Source: Quisquiliibacterium sp.
GTDB lineage: Bacteria > Pseudomonadota > Gammaproteobacteria > Burkholderiales > Burkholderiaceae_E
Length of the DNA stretch: 5,543 nucleotides
Direction of reading: 5' to 3'
Assembly (NCBI GenBank): GCA_023257915.1
Contig: JALRBB010000349.1
Location: 1 to 5,543 of the forward strand
The number at the start of each line of letters is the position of its first letter. Position 1 is the stretch's first letter. The notes under the pieces were generated by a model. The model did no database searches and was not told where the DNA came from. It worked only from the letters and a program-made list of their open reading frames with translations. A program made the position numbers and the translations under genes. Shown here one piece after another: positions 1-5,543 of this stretch.

Positions 1-1254
1 CTGTAACTCAGGAAACTCGCCGACCATGCCGGTCAGCAGGTCGGCCTTGCATAGCATGGCGGCACGATCGCAGGCCCAGGGATCGCTGCCCAGCGCATGG
101 GCGATCTCGCGCGCGATCTTGCGCAGACGCTCGACGCGCGCCGCCTGGCTGCCGAGTTTGGCGTGATAGACAACCGACTCAAGCCGTGACACCCGGTCGG
201 CCAGCGATACCCGCTTGTCCTGCTCGAAGAAAAATCGTGCATCGGCCAATCTGGGCCGCACGACGCGCTGATTGCCATCGATGATGAAGCGCGGATCGGC
301 AACTTCCATGTTCGAGACGATCAGGAACCGCGACAGCAGCTTGCCTTGCTCGTCGAACAGCGGGAAATACTTCTGGTTCGTGCGCATCGTCAGAATCAGA
401 CATTCCTGCGGAACCTGCAGGAACTCCGACTCAAACTCGCCGATGTAGACAGCCGGCCACTCGACCAGTGCGCAGACCTCATCGAGCAAGGGCGCGACCG
501 CATCGGAGTCGCCCAGCGAGGCGCCGAGCGCCTGCGCGTTGTGATCGAGCATCGCCTCGATCCGCGCACGGCGGATCTCGAAGTCCGGGATCACCCGGCC
601 CGCGCCTTCCAGAACATGGACGTAGGCGTGCGCATCGGGGATCGACAGCTCGCCTGCCGACTGAAACCGGTGTCCGAGCGTGGTTCGTCCCGACTGAAGA
701 CCCAGTACGCTGGCCGGCAACACCTTGTCGCCATGCAACACGATCAGGCGATGGGCCGGGCGCACGAAGCTGACGCTGGTCTGGCCGTCGGCGAGCTGGT
801 AGTCCATCATTTTCGGAATCGGCAGCTTAGCCAGCGCCTGTTCGATCAGATCCTGCACGACGGCCTGAAGCGTGTCGCCGCGCTGTGTGCTGCGATGAAA
901 GAAGCATTCCTGCTTGCCGTCGGATGCGCGCGTTAGCGACGCGATGTCAGCTCCCTGGCGCTCGGCCCACTTGATCAGCGCCTGGGTTGGCTGACCTTGT
1001 GCATCGAGTGCGACCTTGACCGAAGGGCCCTTGCTCTCAACCTCCCGATCAGGCGCCTGCGCCAGCACCGATTCGGCCCGCACCGCCAGGCGGCGGGGCG
1101 AGCAAAATGCGCGGAACTCGCTGCCCGGCGCGGCAAGACCGCGCGCCCGCAGGCTCTCGACAATCGAAATCGCGAACGCCTCGCCAAGCCGACGCAGTGC
1201 CTTGGGCGGCAACTCTTCGGTCACCAGTTCAATCAGCAACGTGTGCGCGCTCAT
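1..1254 (-). CDS. glyS: Glycine--tRNA ligase beta subunit, N-terminal 418 residues (runs off window)
   Basis: Beta subunit of the bacterial alpha2-beta2 glycyl-tRNA synthetase, a cytoplasmic enzyme that charges tRNA-Gly; the beta chain mainly recognises and binds the tRNA, while GlyQ supplies the active site. The frame is open from the ATG at 1254 to the window edge, 418 codons with no stop, against a usual length near 700, so the C-terminal part with the anticodon-binding region is missing only because the window ends. Family landmarks are the N-terminal LLIELVTEELPPKAL (residues 6-20), LPIPK near 144-148, FVRP at 163-166, RPRLADARFFFEQDK at 333-347, and KADL...MVGEFPELQ at 403-418, which in homologues continues into the HD-like region. 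The start sits one base after the glyQ TGA and has a good ribosome-binding site (AAAGGTGG, 6 nt upstream), so translation is probably coupled to glyQ. Identification is firm. Confidence 0.96.
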   Translation of the reverse strand, partial: MSAHTLLIELVTEELPPKALRRLGEAFAISIVESLRARGLAAPGSEFRAFCSPRRLAVRAESVLAQAPDREVESKGPSVKVALDAQGQPTQALIKWAERQGADIASLTRASDGKQECFFHRSTQRGDTLQAVVQDLIEQALAKLPIPKMMDYQLADGQTSVSFVRPAHRLIVLHGDKVLPASVLGLQSGRTTLGHRFQSAGELSIPDAHAYVHVLEGAGRVIPDFEIRRARIEAMLDHNAQALGASLGDSDAVAPLLDEVCALVEWPAVYIGEFESEFLQVPQECLILTMRTNQKYFPLFDEQGKLLSRFLIVSNMEVADPRFIIDGNQRVVRPRLADARFFFEQDKRVSLADRVSRLESVVYHAKLGSQAARVERLRKIAREIAHALGSDPWACDRAAMLCKADLLTGMVGEFPELQ

Positions 1255-1255
1255 G

Positions 1256-2143
1256 TCAGGCCACCTTTGCCGCCGGGGCAAGCATCGGGAAGCCGAGCCG
1301 CTCGCGGGAGTCGTAATAGGCCTGGGCGACCAGCCTCGCGAGCGTGCGCACGCGTCCGATGTAGGCGGCTCGCTCGGTGACCGAGATCGCGCCCCGCGCA
1401 TCGAGCAGGTTGAAGGTGTGCGAGCATTTCATGACCATTTCGTAGGCCGGCAGCGCCAGTTGCGCATCGAGCAGACGGCGTGCCTCGGCCTCGTATTCGC
1501 CAAAGTGGCGAAACAACATGTCGGCGTTCGAGTGCTCGAAGTTGTACGTGGACTGCTCAACCTCGTTTTGGTGGAACACGTCGCGGTAGCTGACCCCGTC
1601 GGTCCACTGAAGATCGTAGACGCTCTCGACACCCTGCAGATACATCGCGAGCCGTTCCAGGCCGTAGGTGATCTCACCGGTGATCGGCTGGCACTTGAGC
1701 GAACCGACTTCCTGGAAGTAGGTGAACTGTGTGACCTCCATCCCGTTGAGCCAGACCTCCCAGCCCAGTCCCCAAGCACCCAGCGTTGGCGACTCCCAGT
1801 CGTCCTCGACGAAACGGATGTCGTTGTTCTGCGGATCGATCCCCAGCACCTTGAGCGAACCGAGATACAACTCGAGGATGTTTGGCGGGGACGGCTTGAG
1901 CACCACCTGGTACTGGTAGTAGTGCTGCAACCGGTTCGGATTGTCGCCGTAACGCCCGTCTTTCGGGCGGCGTGACGGCTGCACGTAGGCCGCACGCCAG
2001 GGTTCGGGGCCGATCGAGCGCAGGAAAGTCGCGGTGTGGAAGGTGCCGGCACCGACCTCCATGTCATAGGGCTGCAGCAAGGCGCAGCCATGGCGGTCCC
2101 AATAATCCTGCAGGCGAAGGATGACTTGCTGAAAGCTGAGCAT
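1256..2143 (-). CDS. glyQ: Glycine--tRNA ligase alpha subunit
   Basis: Class II aminoacyl-tRNA synthetase subunit that forms glycyl-adenylate from glycine and ATP and, with GlyS, transfers glycine to tRNA-Gly. The 295 residues match the family's usual size of about 300. The N-terminus ([15 protein letters not shown]) and [18 protein letters not shown] (19-36) are typical, followed by the motif-2 region [19 protein letters not shown] (53-71), the [20 protein letters not shown] stretch (111-130), [14 protein letters not shown] (131-144), and motif 3 [13 protein letters not shown] (156-168) with its arginine at 164. The C-terminal part contains [18 protein letters not shown] (241-258), also standard. 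The gene begins 38 nt after the lnt stop; only a weak GGA-type ribosome-binding site lies about 10 nt upstream. Start choice agrees with homologues that begin ML(S/T)FQQ. No anomalies seen. Confidence 0.98.
   Translation of the reverse strand: MLSFQQVILRLQDYWDRHGCALLQPYDMEVGAGTFHTATFLRSIGPEPWRAAYVQPSRRPKDGRYGDNPNRLQHYYQYQVVLKPSPPNILELYLGSLKVLGIDPQNNDIRFVEDDWESPTLGAWGLGWEVWLNGMEVTQFTYFQEVGSLKCQPITGEITYGLERLAMYLQGVESVYDLQWTDGVSYRDVFHQNEVEQSTYNFEHSNADMLFRHFGEYEAEARRLLDAQLALPAYEMVMKCSHTFNLLDARGAISVTERAAYIGRVRTLARLVAQAYYDSRERLGFPMLAPAAKVA
1261..1268 (-). promoter_or_regulatory. Ribosome-binding site of glyS
   Basis: Reads AAAGGTGG on the minus strand, six bases before the glyS ATG and inside the last codons of glyQ. 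It is the clearest Shine-Dalgarno match in the window and fixes the glyS start. Its place inside glyQ means that ribosomes finishing GlyQ stop essentially on the glyS start, which would help keep the two subunits in step; that coupling is inferred. Confidence 0.65.
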
Positions 2144-2153
2144 CTTGGCGCGT

Positions 2154-2180
2154 TCCGGCCGGAGAAAGATAACCCGTTAT
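2154..2180. repeat. Two small dyad symmetries in the lnt-glyQ gap
   Basis: Two symmetric elements fill most of this 38-nt gap. One is the perfect 10-bp palindrome TCCGGCCGGA (2154-2163). The other is ATAAC-CC-GTTAT (2169-2180), two 5-bp arms around a 2-bp centre. Neither can make a stable RNA hairpin as it stands because the loops are zero and two bases, so this is not an intrinsic terminator. The lnt stop overlaps the hexamer TAAAAT (2184 to 2179 on the minus strand), which resembles a sigma-70 -10 box, but I find no good -35 partner. A protein-binding site or chance are both possible. Confidence 0.35.
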
Positions 2181-2181
2181 T

Positions 2182-3849
2182 TTAGCTTTTTCGCCAGCGT
2201 TTCCGGCAGAACACGCCACGACCTGCCAGCGCCAGCGTTGCAAACAGCGCCAGTGCCGGCAGGTTGCCGAACCTGGCGTAGGGCGTCAGACCGCTCGTTC
2301 CCTGGACCATGACATCGAGTACGCCCTCGCTGTAGTTCGGCAGCAGCGCCTGCACCCGGCCGCGATGGTCGATCGATGCGGTGACCCCGGTATTGGTTGC
2401 GCGCAGCATCGGACGCCCGGTCTCGAGCGTTCGCATTCTGGCGATCGCCAGATGTTGCGGCAGTGCCTGTGAATCGCCGAACCAGGCGATGTTGCTGACG
2501 TTGACCATCACGCTCGCACCCGGTGAGGCTCGCAGCACTCTGATGATTTCTTCGCCGAAAAGGTCCTCGTAGCAGACATTGAATGCGAAACGCTGGTCGC
2601 CGACTGCGAATGCGGGTTGGACCGGGGCACCGCGTCCGAACTCGCCGAGCGGGATGTTCATCAGCGCGACGAACCAGCCAAACCCGGTCGGAATGAATTC
2701 GCCAAACGGAACCAGGTGACGTTTGTCGTAGCGCGCGACGATTGCCGGCGCCTCGGTTCCTGGCTGCGACCGGATCAGCGCAACGCTATTGGTGTAGCGA
2801 AACGCGTTCGATCCGTCTTGCTTGTCCGCAAGCTGCGCGCGCAGCGGCAGGCCAACCGCCAGTTGCGCGCCGGAACGCGATAGTGCCCGGCCGATATCCG
2901 AGGCGATCTGCGACGGGGTTCCCGACCAAGGCATCGTCCACGCGGTTTCCGGCAGCACGATCAGCGACGCGTCGGATGAGTCGATCGCGCGAGCGTAGCG
3001 GCGCATTGCCTCGATCGCGCGCTCCGCGTCGAACTTCATCTGCTGCGGGATATTTCCCTGGACCAGGCGGACCTTGACCGCGGTTCCCTGCGCCTGGGTG
3101 TGCTCTAGCAGCGAAAGGGCGCTGCCGAGTGCGATCAGCGCCGCGATCGTTGCAAGCGCCGTCGGCACGGCTAGCGTTGGAATGCGCGCATCCGTTGTTG
3201 TGCTTGGCGCTGCCCACCAGCGCACCATGGGCCAGCCGAGTCGGCTTGCGGCTGATGCGAAGATCATTGCGCCGATCAACGCGGCGATCAGCACCGCAAT
3301 CGCTCCGATCCCGTAAACACCCAGCCAGGGGGCGTAGCCCGCAAGCGGACCGTCGACATGCGCATAGCCGATCGCAAGCCACGGAAAGCCGGTGAACACC
3401 AGGCCGCGCAGCCACTCGAACAAGCCCCATGCGCCCGCGAGCAACAGCGCATGCGCGAACCCGCCGCCCGAGGTGGCCAGGCGCGCGGCCAGCGCAATCG
3501 CGGCAACCGGAAACAGCGTCAGGTAGGCGGCGAACAGCCCGACGGCGAGCGCTGCGAGCAGCGAAGGCATGCCACCGTAGACATGCATGCTGGTGTGCAA
3601 CCAGGAAAGCCCCCCGATGAACCAGCCAAGCCCGAACAGCGCGGCCGGTGCTAGCGTTTGGCGCGGGCGCAGTCCGCAGGTCAGCGCAAACAGCGCTGCC
3701 AGGGTTGCCAGTTGCAACCACCAGGCCTGAATGGGAGGCGAGAAGGTCTGTCCGTGCAGCAATCCGGCGAGCGCTGCCAGCGCGAGACGCGCAGCACGAC
3801 GCTCAGGAGTCTTCGCGCTGGGCTGCAGGTTCATCGGCCGGCCCGTCAT
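2182..3849 (-). CDS. lnt: Apolipoprotein N-acyltransferase
   Basis: Inner-membrane enzyme of the carbon-nitrogen hydrolase superfamily. It takes an acyl chain from phospholipid and adds it to the N-terminal cysteine of diacylated apolipoproteins, the last step of lipoprotein maturation before Lol sorting. The 555 residues exceed the E. coli 512. About seven hydrophobic segments precede residue 250 (roughly 21-36, 43-60, 66-87, 94-123, 131-150, 174-200, 226-247). The periplasmic nitrilase-like domain follows (about 257-515) and a last membrane helix lies near 527-546, before a basic tail. The catalytic triad is visible: Glu301 in LPETAW, Lys376 in RYDKRHLVPFGEF and Cys426 in NVCYED, matching E. 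coli E267, K335 and C387. The conserved TGLTPYAR-like GLTPYAR is at 520-526. The first ATG (3849) overlaps corC by 47 nt; a second ATG (3834, residue 6) would still overlap by 32 nt. Neither has a strong ribosome-binding site, so the exact start is open. Confidence 0.96.
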   Translation of the reverse strand: MTGRPMNLQPSAKTPERRAARLALAALAGLLHGQTFSPPIQAWWLQLATLAALFALTCGLRPRQTLAPAALFGLGWFIGGLSWLHTSMHVYGGMPSLLAALAVGLFAAYLTLFPVAAIALAARLATSGGGFAHALLLAGAWGLFEWLRGLVFTGFPWLAIGYAHVDGPLAGYAPWLGVYGIGAIAVLIAALIGAMIFASAASRLGWPMVRWWAAPSTTTDARIPTLAVPTALATIAALIALGSALSLLEHTQAQGTAVKVRLVQGNIPQQMKFDAERAIEAMRRYARAIDSSDASLIVLPETAWTMPWSGTPSQIASDIGRALSRSGAQLAVGLPLRAQLADKQDGSNAFRYTNSVALIRSQPGTEAPAIVARYDKRHLVPFGEFIPTGFGWFVALMNIPLGEFGRGAPVQPAFAVGDQRFAFNVCYEDLFGEEIIRVLRASPGASVMVNVSNIAWFGDSQALPQHLAIARMRTLETGRPMLRATNTGVTASIDHRGRVQALLPNYSEGVLDVMVQGTSGLTPYARFGNLPALALFATLALAGRGVFCRKRWRKS

Positions 3850-4693
3850 GCGGTGCCCGCTCGACCATCAGCAGCTGCACCTGGCGGCCGTCAGCGCGCA
3901 GCACTTCGAACCGGACTCCCTGCAGCACAACCGAGTCGCCGCGATGTGGCACCCGGCCGAACTGCTCGGTCACCAGCCCGGCAACCGTGTCGAATTCCTC
4001 GTCCGAGAAACTGGTGCCGAACGCCTTGTTGAACTGATCGATGCCGGTCAGTCCGCGCACCCGGTGACGCGCTCCGAAGGCGCCGGGTTCTGCGGCGACG
4101 ATGTGGTCGCTCTCTTCGTCGTAATCGAACTCGTCTTCGATGTCGCCGACAATCTGCTCGAGCACGTCTTCGATCGTGATCATTCCCGACACGCCGCCAT
4201 ATTCATCGACAACGATCGCGATGTGATTGCGATTGGCGCGAAAGTCGCGCAACAGCACATTCAGGCGCTTGCTCTCCGGGATGAAAACCGGCCGGCGAAG
4301 CAGGTCGCGCAATTCGGGTGGATCATCGGCATACAGGCGCAACAAGTCCTTGGCATGCAGGATGCCGATCACGTTGTCACGTTCGCCTTCGATGACCGGA
4401 AAGCGCGAGTGGGCGGTGGCAACCACCTTTGGCATGAACTGCTCGAGGCTTTGCGTGACGTCGATGACATCCATCTGGGCGCGCGGCACCATGATGTCGC
4501 GCACCGCAAGTTCCGCGACCTGCAAAACGCCTTCGATCATGGAAAGCGCATCAGCATCGAGCAACTCGCGCTCATGCGCGGTGCGCAGCAACGCGAGAAG
4601 TTGTTCTCTGTCTTCGGGGGCGCGCAAAAGCAGCGCCGAAAGGCGTTCAAGTAGCGAACGGCGAGGCTCGCTACCCGAAGGGGGCTCCGACAT
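3803..4693 (-). CDS. corC: CBS-pair protein YbeX/CorC
   Basis: Soluble CBS-domain protein of the CorC/HlyC family, historically linked to magnesium and cobalt efflux and, in E. coli as YbeX, to ribosome metabolism alongside YbeY. The 296 residues match the E. coli type without the DUF21 membrane domain; no transmembrane segment is visible. Order: N-terminal leader with HERELLDADALSMIEGVLQV (40-59), RDIMVPRAQMD entering CBS 1 (about 65-124), FIPESKRLN entering CBS 2 (about 133-188) with VVDEYGGVSGMITIEDVLEQ (161-180), an acidic stretch EDEFDYDEE (186-194), then the CorC/HlyC C-terminal domain (about 208-282) with FGRVPHRGD. The ATG at 4693 fits homologues but has no recognisable ribosome-binding site. 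A second, out-of-frame ATG lies 7 nt upstream and opens only nine codons. The last codons overlap lnt. Family assignment is firm; the cellular role is less settled. Confidence 0.95.
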   Translation of the reverse strand: MSEPPSGSEPRRSLLERLSALLLRAPEDREQLLALLRTAHERELLDADALSMIEGVLQVAELAVRDIMVPRAQMDVIDVTQSLEQFMPKVVATAHSRFPVIEGERDNVIGILHAKDLLRLYADDPPELRDLLRRPVFIPESKRLNVLLRDFRANRNHIAIVVDEYGGVSGMITIEDVLEQIVGDIEDEFDYDEESDHIVAAEPGAFGARHRVRGLTGIDQFNKAFGTSFSDEEFDTVAGLVTEQFGRVPHRGDSVVLQGVRFEVLRADGRQVQLLMVERAPHDGPADEPAAQREDS

Positions 4694-4750
4694 CGGGCAT
4701 CGGTTGGGTTGTTCTTAACGGCTTGAGGATAACCGAAGTCGCGATGCCCG
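4694..4750 (-). repeat. 9-bp perfect inverted repeat before corC
   Basis: CGGGCATCG at 4694-4702 is the exact reverse complement of CGATGCCCG at 4742-4750, with 39 nt between the arms. In the mRNA sense the downstream arm is the nine bases directly before the corC ATG, so pairing would hide the ribosome landing site. A further short pairing (GTT 4703-4705 with AAC 4731-4733) could extend the stem across an 8-nt bulge. It does not resemble an intrinsic terminator: the loop is large and no T-run follows. The repeat is seen directly; any function is inferred. Confidence 0.5.
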
Positions 4751-4753
4751 CAA
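4726..4753 (-). promoter_or_regulatory. corC: Weak candidate promoter for corC
   Basis: On the minus strand TTGCGG (4753 to 4748) and TATCCT (4731 to 4726) are 16 nt apart, matching the sigma-70 consensus at 3 of 6 and 4 of 6 positions. Initiation would fall near 4719, giving a leader of about 25 nt before corC. The match is poor and could be chance in this composition; it is listed because this 103-nt gap is the largest in the block and the natural place for an internal promoter. Confidence 0.2.
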
Positions 4754-4796
4754 AACCCCGGCTGCGCGGCTTATCGGTGGATTCGTACGCCCCGGC

Positions 4797-5336
4797 TCAG
4801 TTTGTCGCCTTGATTGGCTTTTCGCTCGCGTATGGATCCGGGATTCGCAGTCGTCGCAACAGAGCGCTCTCCAGCGCTTCCATCGCTTCGGCCTCGGCAT
4901 CGTGCTCATGCTCGAAGCCTTGCGCATGCAGCACACCGTGGATCACCAGATGCGCCAGATGGTGATCCAGCGGCTTGCGTTGTTCGCGGGCCTCGCGGCG
5001 TACCACGGGCAAGCAGATCACGATGTCGGCAATGCAGGCCGATTTGCCTGGCGATTGTGGCGACGGCGGGTAATTGAAGGTCAGCACGTTGGTCGCGTAG
5101 TCCTTGCCGCGGTATCCGGCATTCAGTGCGCGACCTTCGCGGCTGTCGACAAAGCGCAGTGTGAGGCGTGCTTCGGTTTGCAGGGCGAGCGTCACCCAGC
5201 GACGCAATCGCTGGCGCGACACCGGCAAGGACAGCGCTGCGCTGCCTGACTGGATCGACAGCGACAAGCGTGGGGTCGGAGCATTGGCAACCGAGGCCGC
5301 CACAGCCCTAGCCCGATTGGCGTGCTTCGCGTTCAT
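4797..5336 (-). CDS. ybeY: Endoribonuclease YbeY, rRNA maturation factor
   Basis: Zinc-dependent single-strand endoribonuclease (UPF0054) needed in many bacteria for 16S rRNA 3'-end maturation and 70S quality control; cytoplasmic. From the ATG at 5336 the protein has 179 residues, against 155 in E. coli. The core signatures are [12 protein letters not shown] (61-72), [13 protein letters not shown] (75-87) with the conserved Arg76, CIADIVIC (101-108), and the metal site [11 protein letters not shown] (133-143), where His133, His137 and His143 keep the H-x3-H-x5-H spacing. The usual GYDH is GFEH here, a conservative change. It ends in PDPYASEK, as in homologues. The start is uncertain: ATG codons at 5336 and 5342 overlap the phoH end by 29 or 35 nt, and a GTG at 5303, four bases after the phoH stop, would remove an alanine-rich leader of 11 residues. 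None has a strong ribosome-binding site. An open frame back to 5513 exists but lies wholly over phoH and reads as non-coding. Confidence 0.94.
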   Translation of the reverse strand: MNAKHANRARAVAASVANAPTPRLSLSIQSGSAALSLPVSRQRLRRWVTLALQTEARLTLRFVDSREGRALNAGYRGKDYATNVLTFNYPPSPQSPGKSACIADIVICLPVVRREAREQRKPLDHHLAHLVIHGVLHAQGFEHEHDAEAEAMEALESALLRRLRIPDPYASEKPIKATN

Positions 5337-5543
5337 AGGCATCGACAATGCGCGCCACCAGCGGGTGGCGCACGACGTCTGAGCTGTCGAATTCGGTAAA
5401 GGCAAGTCCGCGCACGCCGGCCAGGATGCGTCGGGCCTCGACCAGACCCGAGGACTGTGCCTTGGGCAGATCAACCTGCGTGATGTCGCCGGTGACCACG
5501 GCCTTCGAGCCAAAGCCGATCCGGGTCAGGAACATTTTCATCT
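5308..5543 (-). CDS. phoH: PhoH-family ATPase, C-terminal fragment (5' end outside window)
   Basis: Last 78 codons or so of a PhoH/YbeZ (PhoL) protein, a P-loop NTPase related to superfamily 1 helicases and thought to act in RNA metabolism. The nucleotide-binding Walker A and B motifs lie upstream of the window. What remains is [18 protein letters not shown] followed by TQVDLP, the conserved segment just after Walker B, then [11 protein letters not shown] and [20 protein letters not shown], the family's typical C-terminus before the TAG stop. The partial codon at the right edge (..AG before ATG) fits the usual Gln-Met-Lys, so the frame continues and the internal Met at 5541 is not a start. 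The 3' end overlaps ybeY, the standard phoH-ybeY pairing, which suggests a shared transcript. The symbols ybeZ and phoL are equally used. Confidence 0.94.
   Translation of the reverse strand, partial: MKMFLTRIGFGSKAVVTGDITQVDLPKAQSSGLVEARRILAGVRGLAFTEFDSSDVVRHPLVARIVDAYEREARQSG

Noticed and set aside
346..936. Plus-strand open frame (196 codons) opposite glyS
   Set aside because: It is a mirror of the glyS reading frame, and glyS runs open and recognisable through the whole interval.
1016..1975. Long plus-strand open frame (319 codons) opposite glyS and glyQ
   Set aside because: It lies antisense across two firmly identified genes and spans their junction. Its translation has no recognisable domain. 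Long antisense frames are common in GC-rich genes because the third-position bias removes stop codons.
2169..2180. ATAAC-CC-GTTAT as a terminator for lnt
   Set aside because: The stem is 5 bp and AT-rich, with a 2-nt loop, which is too weak and too tight to stop transcription.
2786..3721. Minus-strand open frame (311 codons) within lnt in another frame
   Set aside because: Composition is dominated by Arg, Ala and Gly, as expected of an out-of-frame reading of GC-rich DNA. Lnt in the overlapping frame carries the full catalytic triad.
3731..4654. Plus-strand open frame (307 codons) opposite corC and the start of lnt
   Set aside because: It is an antisense shadow over well-conserved coding sequence. 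It crosses the corC-lnt junction and has no family signature.
4750..4796. Possible intrinsic terminator after ybeY
   Set aside because: The GC-rich stretch before GGGGTTTTG can form only about three consecutive pairs and is followed by just four T residues, so it does not make a credible terminator.
5337..5513. Upstream extension of ybeY to an ATG at 5513
   Set aside because: The extra 59 residues overlap the conserved PhoH C-terminus, contain an out-of-frame-like Arg/Pro/Ser mix, and have no counterpart in YbeY proteins.

Overview
This window reads as a chromosomal housekeeping block from a GC-rich (about 60% by eye) Gram-negative bacterium, most likely a betaproteobacterium near the Burkholderiales. 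That placement is inferred from protein sequence character and gene order (phoH/ybeZ, ybeY, ybeX/corC, lnt, glyQ, glyS), which from memory resembles Burkholderiales chromosomes. No 16S rRNA or other direct marker is present.

All six genes lie on the minus strand, so transcription runs from high to low coordinates. The order is the C-terminal end of a PhoH-family ATPase (5308-5543, 5' part outside the window), the endoribonuclease YbeY (4797-5336), a 103-nt gap, the CBS-domain protein YbeX/CorC (3803-4693), apolipoprotein N-acyltransferase Lnt (2182-3849, overlapping the end of corC), a 38-nt gap, glycyl-tRNA synthetase alpha GlyQ (1256-2143), and one base later the beta subunit GlyS (1-1254). 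GlyS runs off the left edge with about 60% of its usual length present. Every complete gene is intact and carries its family's key residues.

Functionally the block joins RNA and ribosome maintenance (PhoH, YbeY, YbeX), lipoprotein maturation in the inner membrane (Lnt) and tRNA-Gly charging (GlyQS). The tight packing (phoH/ybeY overlap, corC/lnt overlap, glyQ/glyS 1 nt apart) suggests co-transcription and translational coupling. The only places where extra regulation could enter are the two short gaps, and both contain inverted symmetry: a 9-bp inverted repeat ending at the base before the corC start, and two small dyads before glyQ.

I see no mobile element, CRISPR array, RNA gene, clear intrinsic terminator or foreign-looking segment, and no evidence for a new system. 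The long plus-strand open frames are shadows of the real genes. No stretch above 300 bases lacks a gene.
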